In this document: piece after piece, positions 34,263-45,287 of the stretch
Position numbering within the stretch: the first letter of the stretch is position 1
Layout of the letters: every line of letters starts with the position of its first letter
From: Astrothelium macrocarpum
Taxonomy: Eukaryota > Ascomycota > Dothideomycetes > Trypetheliales > Trypetheliaceae
Direction of reading: 5' to 3'
Assembly (NCBI GenBank): GCA_021030915.1
Contig: JAGEMR010000019.1
Span: forward strand, 1 to 64,000
DNA length: 64,000 bases
Notes under the pieces: generated by a model
Told to the model about the DNA's origin: nothing
Database searches by the model: none
Seen by the model: only the letters and a program-made list of their open reading frames with translations
Program-made: the position numbers and the translations under genes

Positions 34263-34728
34263 CCCTCGAAAAGAAAATGAAGTAATTTATACCATTGTAT
34301 ATCTGACACTGATGCAACAACCTGCGATGGAAGTATCCAGACATCGTCTTGGAAAATTTGGCTAAGATGTGTAAGAAATTGTTAATGATGGAGCGAACGG
34401 CAAATCCGCAACGGAAACTCGGCAGAAATGCCGGGTATGACCAAGCCCCAAAAACACCACGGCAATGTGCCTTCACGGTCCGCCAGATTGCATCTTGCTT
34501 CAAGTACGACGGCAACAACGTCATACATGGAAACATCAAAAGCTCTACTAGCTTTGTTCTTATACATGACTAATCTATACTAATTTATACTAAACTCGCA
34601 CCAGTTAAACTTTTAATTTTCAATTTTCGGCATAAAACCAACCAGTGAGACGTTGCGTTTGCCCTTGCTGCCGCTTAGATCACCTTGCATCTCGAATTAC
34701 CAATCTCAAATTTCGCCCCAACCACCGC

Positions 34729-35883
34729 TTAATGATCTCGATGCAATGCCCTCTTGCTCGCGCTTCTTTTTACAACGCCATACGGCCCAAGGACTCCGTA
34801 ATCAATCCTCAGCGCGTTGATCATAGTCACAGCATTCGTATGGCCTTCAACATCAACCGCTCCGAGCCGCCCTAACCATTTCTCCTGCGTCTTGTTCGCA
34901 CACCAAGCCGACACAAGATCATGTATATAAAAATAAAAAGGTGCCCACGCATTGCCAGGATTTGCTGCCTCGACAGGCGGAAGGGCCGTTTGGACCGATA
35001 TCGGATTAGAAGCGTTCGGGGTGCTACCGCTCAAGAGGATTGCCTCCAAACAGTTATCGTAGAGGTCCGTGACATACTCCCTCTGGATCAGGACATCCTG
35101 TCGCGTGCCAATCCTGTTAACGTGTCCGCCTATGTAATAGTCAAAGTCGTATTCCAGAATCTGGTCATGAGCTTTGATCCAGCCAGGAATGTCTTGCGAT
35201 TCCATAAGAGAATCGTAAGGTACCCAACCGGGGACAACTATATCAACCACCGTCAAGACTTTCTGAGAGGGAGCGTAGATAAAGATGTTTCCTGGTTCAT
35301 GGTTGGGACCCCTGTAGGATAACCGTAACGTCTGGTTTCCAATGTATAAGTCGAGGTCTTTTGAGAATGTTGTGCCTGGCAGCGGTCTGGTCGTGTCGTT
35401 GACTTGAGCGAGTTCCTTTAAGGTTTCTTCATGAGCAATATATTCAACAGCATCTCCTTGAAAAAGATATGCAGCTCCAATGTGGTCAGCATGCGCGTGA
35501 CTGTAGACTACATGTGATATGGGTAAGTCTGTTATAGTTCGAATGCCGTTCAAAAGATTATAGCCAAGAGTTGGAGGAGCATCCACGACAATGACACTGT
35601 CGTTCGTTACTAGGAAAAACGCCTGGTAAGCTCCATCGGTCAACATGTATGTGCCCTTTCCCAAGGCTTGGACGCGGAAACCGGTCGTATTCGATATGGC
35701 AGGTCCAGGAGCTCCCGGTGGAATGGGTGCATATGTTGGCACAGAAGTCTGTGCAGAAGTTTCTGCCGAAACTAACAGAACAAGTAGAGAAGTGATGATA
35801 AATACAAGAGGGCGACGCATTTTATCGTACATTTTGGGTGAAATTTTTGATGTAGAGTTCACGGTATAGGAACAAGGTAGCAA
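34729..35883 (-). CDS. Secreted metallo-beta-lactamase-fold hydrolase, 384 aa
   Basis: A single-exon MBL-superfamily enzyme. After a hydrophobic signal sequence (RRPLVFIITSLLVLLVSAET, about residues 23-42; the start at Met22, base 35820, would give a standard signal peptide) comes a proline-rich linker. The metal-binding signature SHAHADHIG lies near 128-136. The third His is in GPNHEPGN, the bridging Asp in VVDIVVPG and the last His in IGGHVN. The order is that of subclass B3-like or SoxH-like MBL proteins. It is probably a zinc hydrolase acting outside the cell or in the secretory path. The fold serves many substrates, so no reaction is assigned. It is tandem and co-oriented with pirin. Confidence 0.87.
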   Translation of the reverse strand: MLPCSYTVNSTSKISPKMYDKMRRPLVFIITSLLVLLVSAETSAQTSVPTYAPIPPGAPGPAISNTTGFRVQALGKGTYMLTDGAYQAFFLVTNDSVIVVDAPPTLGYNLLNGIRTITDLPISHVVYSHAHADHIGAAYLFQGDAVEYIAHEETLKELAQVNDTTRPLPGTTFSKDLDLYIGNQTLRLSYRGPNHEPGNIFIYAPSQKVLTVVDIVVPGWVPYDSLMESQDIPGWIKAHDQILEYDFDYYIGGHVNRIGTRQDVLIQREYVTDLYDNCLEAILLSGSTPNASNPISVQTALPPVEAANPGNAWAPFYFYIHDLVSAWCANKTQEKWLGRLGAVDVEGHTNAVTMINALRIDYGVLGPYGVVKRSASKRALHRDH

Positions 35884-36449
35884 AGCTTAGAGTGGAAGCA
35901 AATATACTATCAAAGCCTACGGTACTCATCTATGCCGGCAAAAGTAGATTGATATCGTACATGCTTCCAACCCATTCGTGCTCGAAGTGAGATATTTAGA
36001 AATTTGTAAGCAATGCTCGGCCGCGCATGTTCGCGAGAGCGAAGTTCTATATTCTATAGTGGATGGTTCCATGGTTGATGTAATCATTGGTAAAACAATT
36101 ATGAACTTTTCGGGGCCGCAAAACGAAAAAGGTATCGTGTGGGGGCGAAAAATTATCATGTTCCAAGACATTAAATTTGGCTACGATGATGGATCAACAC
36201 CGGCTTGTATCAATATGAACTTGGCAGCTAAAAGGCGTATTCAGATGATTCTAAACGTAGCTTGTGTTCGTCACAATCGAGTAATGAAACCCCATGAAAT
36301 TCACTCGCTAATGTAAATTTGACGCTGTACATATCGAAAGACGACTATGGATGTGCAATGTTCACTATGGCGATATTTGAAAGTTTAGAAAGCATGCACT
36401 GAGCCCTTTCCCACGTACTGAAGGGCTTACTCGTGCACTTCAGAGGACC
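35884..36449. other. MBL / HET intergenic region
   Basis: A 112-codon plus-strand frame (35978-36316) has no recognisable motif and is not called. Nothing else was seen. Confidence 0.45.
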
Positions 36450-38381
36450 TCAACGTATTTGGAACGTTTCGATGACTTCCGGCTTGAGCCATTCACTAGC
36501 TTCTCCTTCCATCAAACCGGTCACGAACGCCCTTGCTGTAAACGTGAAGGATCCTTCATCGGCCGCCCTTAGACAGTAAAGCGCCGGCTGCCCAGCGAAA
36601 ATACAGATTTGGTCGTCCGTCTCGATTCCAATGTCACTGCACCCGATCCGACCTCCTTTGGTCGAGAAAAAAACTTTGCCTGCCCAAATATCAGCAATGT
36701 AGCTAACAAGGCTCCATGCTGCTTGTCTTGGCTCATGGGGCATGCTGTTCAGGTCCACAGTCCCAGACTTTTTCATGAGATTGAGAATGTCATTAAGTGC
36801 AGTGGTTGCGTGGACATCAGTCCGGAAATAACTGGTATCTTCGGCTATCATGTTATCGTTGCACATCGTTCTCCAATAGAAGTCCAGCCGCAAGTTAAGA
36901 TCACCAGGAACTGTTTGTTTGGTTAACTCACGACAACGATTAAGCCACGTTAGCATGAAATAAAACACATCTGTGGGATTGCTTATTTTTGATACAAGGT
37001 CTGTAGCCTGATACCAAACAGGATCTTCTATCTTCTTGTAGACGGCATCTACTCGTATGCCACGAGCTAATAAGACATCATCTCTGTACGGACTAAGCTG
37101 ACATGAAGGCTGAACAAGACTTCCGCAAGCATTGGTATTCCATGATCTCGGGGTATATTTTTGCTTGGCACTCCAGTCAGGACACCAAGAAGGCATGCTT
37201 GTGGGACCTTTGGACAACACAGCTGCAAAAAGTATTACATCCAGAGATAAATATTTGAGCAAGACTTTGGCAGTACTTTGGTACACCTTCAAGTGGTGAT
37301 TCGCATCTTGACCATAGGTTATCTCGATGCTTTCCCTCACAGCTGTCGAAGCGAGACCCAGTAATGCGAATATACGATCTTCCTTCAGCTTACACTCTTT
37401 TCCCATGTTGTTAATTAAATGATGGAGAAAATATTCACCATCCTTGTCCGGTCGTGCAAGGGCTCGGAGATGCTGTGCAGCCGGTATTAGTTTTGAACCA
37501 GATTTTAGGTCCGCGCCAATAGTATACAGTCCCGTCTGACTCATTCTAAGACCTAAATCGAGAAACTTAGACCAGTCGATTGATCGATTGCCACAGAGAA
37601 CGATAGCATGCTTCGCCAGCTTCACCTCCTGAAATGTCCAAAGACGAACGAACCATTCCCTGCCATAGAGATGTCGAAGAGCAGACCACAATATATTATG
37701 CCTGGAAGGGAGGCTGCGGCGGGCCAGCTCTCGCGCATTGAACGGGTTTGCTTTACCAAGTTCAAGCGCTTTAGATAAGGCTTTGAGCTGCCGCCGTTCT
37801 CGCGCTAAGAGTTGTGACCCGTCATCTCCATAAGTGATAAGACAAGATTCCGAGTCTTGCCGACGGGCAGGGTAAGCAATCCATCTCAACACATCGATTG
37901 CAAAGTCACTATTATTACAAGCGGGCCCAAGCCATATCAATACCTCACTAGCTAAGCTGTAAATCTGACCCATGAGAGGAATTTGTATTGCCTTTTCATC
38001 TTGATCCTTCTGGTTTATACAGATAGAGTCTATCCAAATCGTGATGGATTCTTTTGCTTGCCTTAGTTGAAGTAATGCATTGAAGCAACTTTGTGAAATA
38101 GGTATATTGACTGTACCGCACGAGATGCAGTCTGGAGGAGTCGTAAATTCTCCCCAGACATATGAAAGCGCTGCGTATTTCGGAGAATCCGAGAGAGAAA
38201 CGACGCGCAAATTTCCACGAATTGGTAAGATGTCATGTGATTTCTCTCGATTTGGTAAAGGTTCTAGGTCTAGCAACCGTACCATTCTTGAACCTGGCGT
38301 CAGAGCATTCCGACGGTAGAGACTTGCCAATCTAGAATCCGCCATGTAAAGAGAAAGTATGTACCCCTTAATGGAATACAA
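36450..38381 (-). CDS. HET-domain protein (heterokaryon incompatibility), 643 aa
   Basis: A single exon. The HET signature blocks are in order: YAALSYVWG (about residues 69-77), then the central block IWIDSICINQKDQDEKAIQI (about 114-133), and MGQIYSLASEVLIWLGP directly after. The rest (ALRHLYGREWFVRLWTFQEV, DRIFALLGLAS) is the standard extension of the family, with no STAND or repeat domain attached. HET proteins trigger cell death upon allorecognition; in most copies the trigger is unknown. Alternative starts at Met12 (MADSRL) or Met33 (MVRLLDLE) are plausible, the latter giving the usual short lead to the HET domain. The frame is undamaged. Confidence 0.9.
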   Translation of the reverse strand: MYSIKGYILSLYMADSRLASLYRRNALTPGSRMVRLLDLEPLPNREKSHDILPIRGNLRVVSLSDSPKYAALSYVWGEFTTPPDCISCGTVNIPISQSCFNALLQLRQAKESITIWIDSICINQKDQDEKAIQIPLMGQIYSLASEVLIWLGPACNNSDFAIDVLRWIAYPARRQDSESCLITYGDDGSQLLARERRQLKALSKALELGKANPFNARELARRSLPSRHNILWSALRHLYGREWFVRLWTFQEVKLAKHAIVLCGNRSIDWSKFLDLGLRMSQTGLYTIGADLKSGSKLIPAAQHLRALARPDKDGEYFLHHLINNMGKECKLKEDRIFALLGLASTAVRESIEITYGQDANHHLKVYQSTAKVLLKYLSLDVILFAAVLSKGPTSMPSWCPDWSAKQKYTPRSWNTNACGSLVQPSCQLSPYRDDVLLARGIRVDAVYKKIEDPVWYQATDLVSKISNPTDVFYFMLTWLNRCRELTKQTVPGDLNLRLDFYWRTMCNDNMIAEDTSYFRTDVHATTALNDILNLMKKSGTVDLNSMPHEPRQAAWSLVSYIADIWAGKVFFSTKGGRIGCSDIGIETDDQICIFAGQPALYCLRAADEGSFTFTARAFVTGLMEGEASEWLKPEVIETFQIR

Positions 38382-38698
38382 GCCGTTAATTTCGCTGACT
38401 TATGCCATCTGATCGTTTTCGCTCATCACGGGCATGTAAGGGTTGATCCATGAAGATGAAAAAGAAGAGTTATGATGGAAAATTACTGTCCACAACTCCG
38501 TAATGAGAGAATCGTGGCCAAGTAAAGATAACCCGGGCAACTTTTTGGTGGTGCTAGCTGCGGTCATATGTGGCTGACTTGTAATTCAAAGATTCTGTAA
38601 TCAAGCGGTCCTTGAGAGGCTGTTCCAAACTAGTCAGTTGCTTGCCCTCTGCGGCAAGTGCTGCGGATCCAGCTAAGTCGTTTGTCTACTAAACTTGA

Positions 38699-39597
38699 TT
38701 GGCCGATGAGATCTCTGTGTATACTGTACAGGTAACGCTGCTAGCTTGGCACTCAGTGCTTAGTACCCTCTTGAAGTTAAAGGTTGAGGTAGACGGTGGT
38801 TCTGCTAAGGTACTCGCCGTTGGCCCTTGGCGCATTGATCTTGGCTCAAGATGGCTTAGTGGAAAATCCATTCCCCCATGCATCGGCTCCCAGGTGCAGA
38901 CCACTAATTACTGTAGAATTCTTCAAACCCAGAAGAATACAGCAACGGTTGCAAATACTCGCGGTCGTCCCTTTCACGAAACTCCAAAAGACATCTTATA
39001 CACATGCAGAACGAGTCTTCACATAAATGGCTCGGAAGGTTCCCAGGCGGAACGCATCGAAGCTATCAACAGAAACAACTTAGAGCCAGCTATCAAATCA
39101 AAGACTGACAGTGAGATTATGGAAAACAAAATATCCGAGCTACGCAGCAAAACAAAGGTCCTAAACATGATTGCGGATAAAGAAATTCTTCTTGGATATG
39201 GACCAGTTACGCAAGAGGTGAGTCTCTGCGAAGAAACATAATAGATGCTACAGACGCTCGTACATAAGAAAGTCTTCCAGCTAACGGTGGCGTAGGGTCT
39301 CTCTACGTCCTTCGCCGACCACTCAAGAAAGAGCAAATCGATGAAGTCAACAAGCGTTCTAAGCCTGATGTCTACGATAAGGACACAGTCTTGGGAGAAA
39401 GCATCTTCCGCGGTGAAAGAAAGCCTATGAACAATTTCACATATGATATCTCTGATGAAGAGATACTGGACCAAAGACATTTCAACTTGGATAATCGGAG
39501 GAAATTTGTCAACAATTCTGCGGATGTTATTGTCAAAGTATCTGAGTCCGATCAGACACTACCAAGTGACGTAGCCACGCACAATACATTATAAAAT
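38699..39597 (+). pseudogene. Uncharacterised locus, probably a decayed gene
   Basis: A 180-codon frame (38699-39241) is followed by open, charged stretches. If a GTGAGT donor at 39217 and an acceptor (GCGTAG) near 39296 are used, the frame continues as GLSTSFADHSRKSKSMKSTS and stops soon after. The unspliced frame instead reads a second charged stretch (LYVLRRPLKKEQIDEVNKRS) up to about 39594. Further fragments with basic patches (KRTRRRRKPKK) lie to about 39900. No family was recognised. It adjoins the hAT element and may be a relic, possibly of transposon origin. Confidence 0.3.
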
Positions 39598-40539
39598 GAC
39601 TACCGCTAGGATAACCAGATAGATAGAGAAGGCAGAATAGTAGAGAAGCGAGGGGAGAAGGAACACTCGACGCCTGTTGTCCGAACTTTGAGTTCTCCGA
39701 GTGAAGCGGAAAAAGCCACGCTTGAGAACGAGCAACTGATTGAGCCCGTAAGAACTAGTCGAGTTACAAGAGGAAGTGGAAATGAGAATAATACATTGAA
39801 AAATTTGCCTACTTTTCCATAAGCTCTTGGACGTCGAGAATGGAGAAATGCTACCACCCAAGAGGACAAGGCGAAGAAGGAAGCCCAAGAAAGCAGCAGA
39901 GCGGCTTATCGCATGGAAATCGAAGGCCGCTGTCCAAGTTTGATTCCATCTCCAGTCAGAGCTGTTTTCAGAAGCGGAGGGCTTGTGTATATAAATCTTG
40001 TTGTTGGTCCTGCTAAAACTCTGTGTTCACGGCCGGTTATCGTGGAGGATTCTGACGAGAAAGATGAGGATCCTTAGGTTCAATCTGCCATATCTTGTGT
40101 TCTGAGAGAAAGATTGTGTGATCAAGAGCTCACAACTTCGAGTGCAATACCCAGCTTTTTCAACACCGTTGCGAAGAGAGTATGAGCATTTTTGTTACGT
40201 TGGGTAAAATTGTGTGATCCTTCTTAATTACGACAGGTACTGGTTTCTATAGAATCTAAACGAAACGAAGCACGGATACTTCACCCATGGCATGTTTCGA
40301 TATCGCAAGTATCGGATGTGGGTGCTTGATGATCATGGGAACCTTACGAGGACTTAACAATAACATCGGCACTGCTTTAGTACCACGTCTACCTCTTCTA
40401 CACTTATATTGCCTATATGGAGTCGATTTGGGCAGAAGCTTGTTCAGCTCTTGGATTGGGATGTTTCAGGTCTTTTCATTAGGTTTCCTCACAGCCTTAT
40501 CGAAGATCGGCATTACTGTCCCATATCCCTATGCCTTCA
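39598..40539. other. Left flank of the hAT element
   Basis: Fragmentary frames only. The last 8 bases before the element (40532-40539, TGCCTTCA) are the left copy of its target-site duplication. Confidence 0.5.
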
Positions 40540-40557
40540 CAGGGATCGGAAAAATTA
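40540..40557 (+). repeat. Left terminal inverted repeat of hAT
   Basis: An 18-bp terminal repeat starting CAGGG; pairs with 43026-43043. Confidence 0.88.
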
Positions 40558-40719
40558 TGCAACATTCGAATATAATCCAATAATTCATAATTTTCGGATA
40601 AGAATGGATAAGAGAATTATTCAGAATTATTCAGAATTTTGTTTGATATCCGATAGCCGAAATTAGTTTCTGTATTAAAAAATTCTTCTATTTTATTTCT
40701 ATAAAATATTTCAATTAAA

Positions 40720-40944
40720 ATGCCAACCAATTCTGAGGCCTCTTTTATTATTATTCTTTCTGAAATTATCAGTATACGAAAATACATTAAAAAAAAATCT
40801 TTTATTATTCATCAATATATCCGCGAATCATACGATCACGAATCAAAAATAAAAGAAAAAAAAAAAATCTTTTATTATAAAATTGAAAATTATTTATATA
40901 ATTCATATATAATAACGAATTTCCGAAATCATCTGAAAAATTAA
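40720..40944 (+). pseudogene. hAT transposase N-terminal remnant
   Basis: A 74-codon open stretch with very AT-rich codons. The spacing of aromatic, charged and final NFRNHLKN residues is like the start of fungal hAT transposases, where a BED-type zinc finger precedes the catalytic domain. The Cys ligands are gone, in keeping with C-to-T decay. No continuous frame follows. Confidence 0.5.
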
Positions 40945-43025
40945 TATGAGATTGATTATGATTCTTATATATTTCATACGAGACAAATTTCCGTCATTCA
41001 ATTTTTAATATTTTATCAAAAAATGATAGAAAATATATATGAAATGAATGAATTAGAAAAATTGGTCTTGAAAAAAATATTCAAATAAAAGATTTTTCAA
41101 TAGGTCTTAATCAATCTTATGATCGTATAAAATCTTCCTTTTCGTCTGATCAAATGGCCAGAATTCCATATTCTTTATTCTATTCTAAATCCAATAACAA
41201 AAATTCCAATAAATATCAAAATTCTTATTTTATATATAAAAAACCAATTCATATATCAATAAAATTTTATACGAAAGGATTTCTAATTCGTATTAATGAA
41301 TATTCATTTTTTAATCGATATTTGAATCTCATTTAATAACCATCTTTTTTTAACAATTTACACGTATTATATGAATAAAAATCTGAAATTTCGAAAAATT
41401 CTTCTTATTCTTCATATAATAATCGGTCATTTAAAAGAAAATTAATGGATTATTATTCATATAATTCTTCAAAATTATAAAATAATATATAAAATTAGAA
41501 TCATGATTAGAAATAATTCTAATATAAATGATATTTTTTATCATATAATAAATAATAATTTTAAAATATAAAAAATTTTTTAAAATCCATAAATATAAAG
41601 AATTCATTATTCAGATCATATTATTAATTTTATTATATAAGATTTTTTTAAAAAAATTTTTGATATCATTTTTTTAAATTTATATAATTAAAAAAAAAAA
41701 TAGAATTCAATTAAATAAAGAATAATAAAAAAATAAAATAGATTAATTTCATATATTAAAAATATTTAAAAAATTTTATAATATCATTATTCATAACCGA
41801 AATTCATTAATTCATATAAAAAATTTTAAATAATTTATAAAAAAATTATTTTTATTAAATAATCATACGAAATGGAATTCTTAATATAATTTTTTTAATA
41901 TTATAATAAATTATGAATCATAAATCAATCAATATACAAAATTTCATTTTTTTATTTTTTTATCTGATTTTTTTAATATATATAATTGGAAATATTTTTA
42001 TATAATTCATGAATTTTTAAAATCATTTCATATAATAATTCTTATATTTAAAAATAATCAAATATATTTAAATCGGATATTATAAATAATGGATATTTTA
42101 TTAATATATATTAAAAGATTTTTGATATATACAAATTCATAAAATTTTATTTATATAAAAATTAATAAAATTAGAATAAAAAAAAAAAATAGATTCAGAT
42201 TTTATTATATGAATTAAATATAACTGGAATAAATTTCAGAAATATTATGAAATTTCGGATGATTCATTTTATTACGTAATAATTTTGATATTTAATCTAT
42301 ATTATTATATAAAATATATCCAAATAATCTGGCCAGAATAATGAAAATTTCAAATTTTATAAAATATTCAATCTTTTTAAAATGAATATTAAATAATTTA
42401 TGATACAATAAAATTTTTGTCATATAATAATATTCATCCAAAAATTCCATTAAAAAAGTCTTTAATAATTATATATTATTAGATTATAATTAATATACGA
42501 AATAAAATCATTATATGATAAAAAAAATAAAATGAATATCAATTATATTATAAAAAAATCCTATACGAAATTGGAAAATTTTTAATTTTACAATGATAAT
42601 ATCAAAATCAATAATAAAATAAATATCCATTTCTTTTATATTTTATAATTGAAATATTTTCTATTCCGATTATGAATAATAAATCGGAAAGAATATTCTC
42701 ACAAATTCGTCGTATAATTTTTTAAAAACATATAAAATTTGACCCTAAAAATATTGAAAGAATTGAATATTTAAAAAATTGGATCCGAAACAGAATTTCA
42801 GATTTTGATTCATATAATATTGAAATAGAAATTTGATTTCTATATAAAAGATATTTTTAATAGATTTGATATTATACAAGATAAGAAGAATGACTTATAT
42901 TAGCAAAAATAATCATTAAATCTAATTTGGTTAGAATTTTTGCATATTATGTATAATTCGAATTAATTCGGATATTCATCTTTATCCATCCAAAAATAGG
43001 ATTTATCCATCCTAATTCAATTCAT

Positions 43026-43043
43026 TAATTTTTCCGATCCCTG
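43026..43043 (-). repeat. Right terminal inverted repeat of hAT
   Basis: Exact reverse complement of the left end; followed at once by TGCCTTCA, the right target-site duplicate. Confidence 0.88.
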
Positions 43044-43051
43044 TGCCTTCA

Positions 43052-43744
43052 GGCGAGACTTGTCATGGCAATGGACGATTCGTTCTATTTTAGGATAATG
43101 AATAGCATGCAGAGACCATGGTCTACATAGATTTTAAAAGGGTTGTGGGTCACGCTATAAGAATAGATTGAATGAACTTCTGTCAAGACGAAACTTAAGT
43201 AGATGCGTACCACAGAGATGGTACAAAGTTGAGGTAGCTAGCTGTACACGTGTACTTTCCTCATAGCCCTGTCTAGCCAACCACGATCTCTATTTACTCT
43301 ACACACACTTCGCAGCGACATCTCCGCATTCGATAGATGTTATCACATCACTTTACGCCTTCCCTATAATTGCATTAGTGCAACTCTTCGCTTCTGTCAT
43401 ATGTCTACCACAGCTTGGTAGGTAGTTTTGCACGAGATGTTCAGTTTTCTGGTTATTATCCCAGGCAAACGGCGATCGGCTAAAGCGATGGAGTGGCCGA
43501 TGTTGAAATAAAAAGGCGAAAACCTAATTGGAGCAATGTTAAGTTCCAATCTCTAACACCTGTAGCCCCGTTCGACCGCAACGGGGAAAGGGCAATGCTG
43601 GATTCAACTACCCCACAGTTCACATTGCGCATTACTTTTAAAGGTCATGACAGAAGCTGAAACTGGAGACTTGATATCGAAGTCACACCAAAAGCTATTT
43701 TGCATCGTCCAAATCAGAAAAAACATTCCCAAGCTTTTAAAGAA
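43052..43744. other. hAT right flank / secreted-protein upstream region
   Basis: No gene. A compact perfect hairpin lies at 43566-43586 (CCCCGTT, 7-nt loop, AACGGGG). Function unknown. Confidence 0.45.
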
Positions 43745-44644
43745 ATGAGATTTTTGACCACTTACCTTGCAATCCAATTTTATGTTGCTGGTTCCGTTTC
43801 TGATGTTTCTTCAGTGTGAGTTCTTCCCAAAGTACCAACAACGATGGAAAATTTTTTAAAGGAAATCTTTAGCGGTTATAAACTCGAGTCAGGTGATCCG
43901 CTGGGTGAAACGCGTCGTTTTGCTCGCACCGACCTGGACAAAAGACAAACACGAACCCCCCAGCCCATCAATCAATGTCCACAAATGCTCTGGCAACCCT
44001 CTGAATTTCGTGGAGCTGATTTCCCTGTCTTTCTAACATCTTTTTGCGACACATATTCAGAAGGAAAATGGAGCATTGTCTGTGGTGCGCCGTTGGACAG
44101 TGCAGGTTCTATGCTCCCCTATGACATTAACAAAGGTAGCTCAGGCAAATGCGAAGGGAAAGAGATATGCGTTGATGGGCCTTTGCAACGGAATGGCATG
44201 CCGATAGCCTCATGCGTATCTGAGAGCGCTGCCATGAACCACAACTCTAACATTCTATCGAATTACGATAGGTCCAATGAATCAAACCCTGTGGATCTCA
44301 ATTCATCGGACATGAATGAGCCCACTGAATTGAGTGCATATCTGTCCGACGTCAGCTTTGGTGAACAGGTCGGTTCGTCGGCCTGGCTGTTCAGAGTAGA
44401 TGCCCGCTCCGTCTCCCACGATTGGTCGACGTGTTTTGTTACTGGAGGAACCCCAAGGAGGCTTTTAGAAGCTAGTCGGATAATGACGAGGCCCAATGAT
44501 GCAATGGCGCGGCTGCTTTGTAAAGACTGTAGTAGGCTAACCTATCAAAGACAAGGGATGTTGCTGGACTACTACTCTGTATATGTAGAATTACGACCTG
44601 GAAGTGGCAAACCGCAGCTGAATTGCATACAAGGGATGATTTAA
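43745..44644 (+). CDS. Predicted secreted cysteine-rich protein with Kex2 site, 280 aa, 2 exons
   Basis: Exon 1 (43745-43815) encodes MRFLTTYLAIQFYVAGSVSD, a good signal peptide. A 57-nt intron (GTGAGT to CTTTAG, 43816-43872) leads into exon 2 (43873-44644); together 843 nt in frame. After the signal comes a short charged segment ending LDKR at the Kex2-type site, then Gln at the mature N-terminus. The mature part has ten cysteines (for example QPINQC, LTSFC, WSIVC, CEGKEIC, LLCKDC), an even number fitting five disulfides. No known domain was recognised. An ATG at 43844 also opens the frame but would lose the signal peptide. Its place beside a RIP-like transposon and its features fit a secreted effector-like or hydrolase-like protein, by inference only. 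Confidence 0.65.
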
Positions 44645-45050
44645 AGAATGGTAGCTACTCGCAGATTATCCGTGTTGAATTTGTGAAGCCAAACTCATTG
44701 AATTGTCTACCTTCTAGGAAGCTAAGCTACGGAGAAAAAACTACAACTGTCGGGAGTGACAGGTATTCCCAGAGCTTAGTCATCTAGCGCCTCTCGGTCT
44801 GACGACGTTTCTGGACCAACGGCCTATCTGACCACCCTGCTTTCCAAAACTCCGCCCAAATTTTTTTCAAGCGCGAGTACCTATTTCTCGACCCTTTCTG
44901 TTGTCATCATATAGGCGTGAACAGAGGCGGTGGCATGACTCAAAGTCCGCTTGATCAGCTCTCTCGCCTTGGATATTGATTGGAAGCGCTAGCTAAAAAG
45001 GTCACTGATTCGCTTTCCCAAAGAAGATGCGTGACTCGTAAGTGTTCTAT

Positions 45051-45110
45051 CTGGTCCACAAAACTTATTTGAATTTACCATTGGCTCTATACCTGGTATG
45101 TTTGCACAGT
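45051..45110 (+). repeat. Dispersed repeat (copy A)
   Basis: CTGGTCCACAAAACTTATTT and the following 40 bases align by eye with the reverse complement of 54690-54630 (CTGGTCCACAAAGCTTGTTT), with mostly transition differences. Confidence 0.6.
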
Positions 45111-45166
45111 AAATCTCAAAGAACATAGCCAATATTCATTCACTCATACCACGGTTGATTTATGAG

Positions 45167-45287
45167 TCATCCACAAAGCTTATTTGAACTTAACCCAGCA
45201 CACTACCCAGGACTAGTCTACAGTGATGATGCGATTGTGAAACAAAGAAGAATTATAGGGCTATGAAATCGTTGCCACTCCCGTATC
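45167..45287 (+). repeat. Dispersed repeat (copy B)
   Basis: It starts TCATCCACAAAGCTTATTTG and includes GATGATGCGATTGTGAAACA and ATGAAATCGTTGCCAC. The same blocks occur in the same order in the reverse complement of 54563-54690. Confidence 0.6.

Larger units (their letters stand above)
40540..43043. mobile_element. hAT-superfamily DNA transposon, RIP-like, 2504 bp
   Basis: The ends are inverted repeats: left CAGGGATCGGAAAAATTA, right its exact reverse complement (18 bp; TAATTTTTCCGATCCCTG at 43026-43043). They are flanked by a perfect 8-bp direct duplication TGCCTTCA (40532-40539 and 43044-43051). Termini starting CAGGG and an 8-bp TSD are diagnostic of hAT elements. GGATAA/TTATCC motifs recur just inside both ends. 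The interior is extremely AT-rich with no intact transposase, as expected from RIP. A remnant frame at 40720-40944 keeps a pattern like the N-terminal BED-type finger region of fungal hAT transposases (RESYDHE...IITNFRNHLKN). The element is complete in length but inactive. Confidence 0.88.

Noticed and set aside
40540..43043. AT-rich island as centromere, origin or mitochondrial insert
   Set aside because: Terminal repeats, CAGGG ends and the 8-bp duplication explain it as a hAT transposon.
43844..44644. Single-exon reading of the secreted protein from the ATG at 43844
   Set aside because: It has no signal peptide, while the upstream exon gives one and a Kex2 site in phase.
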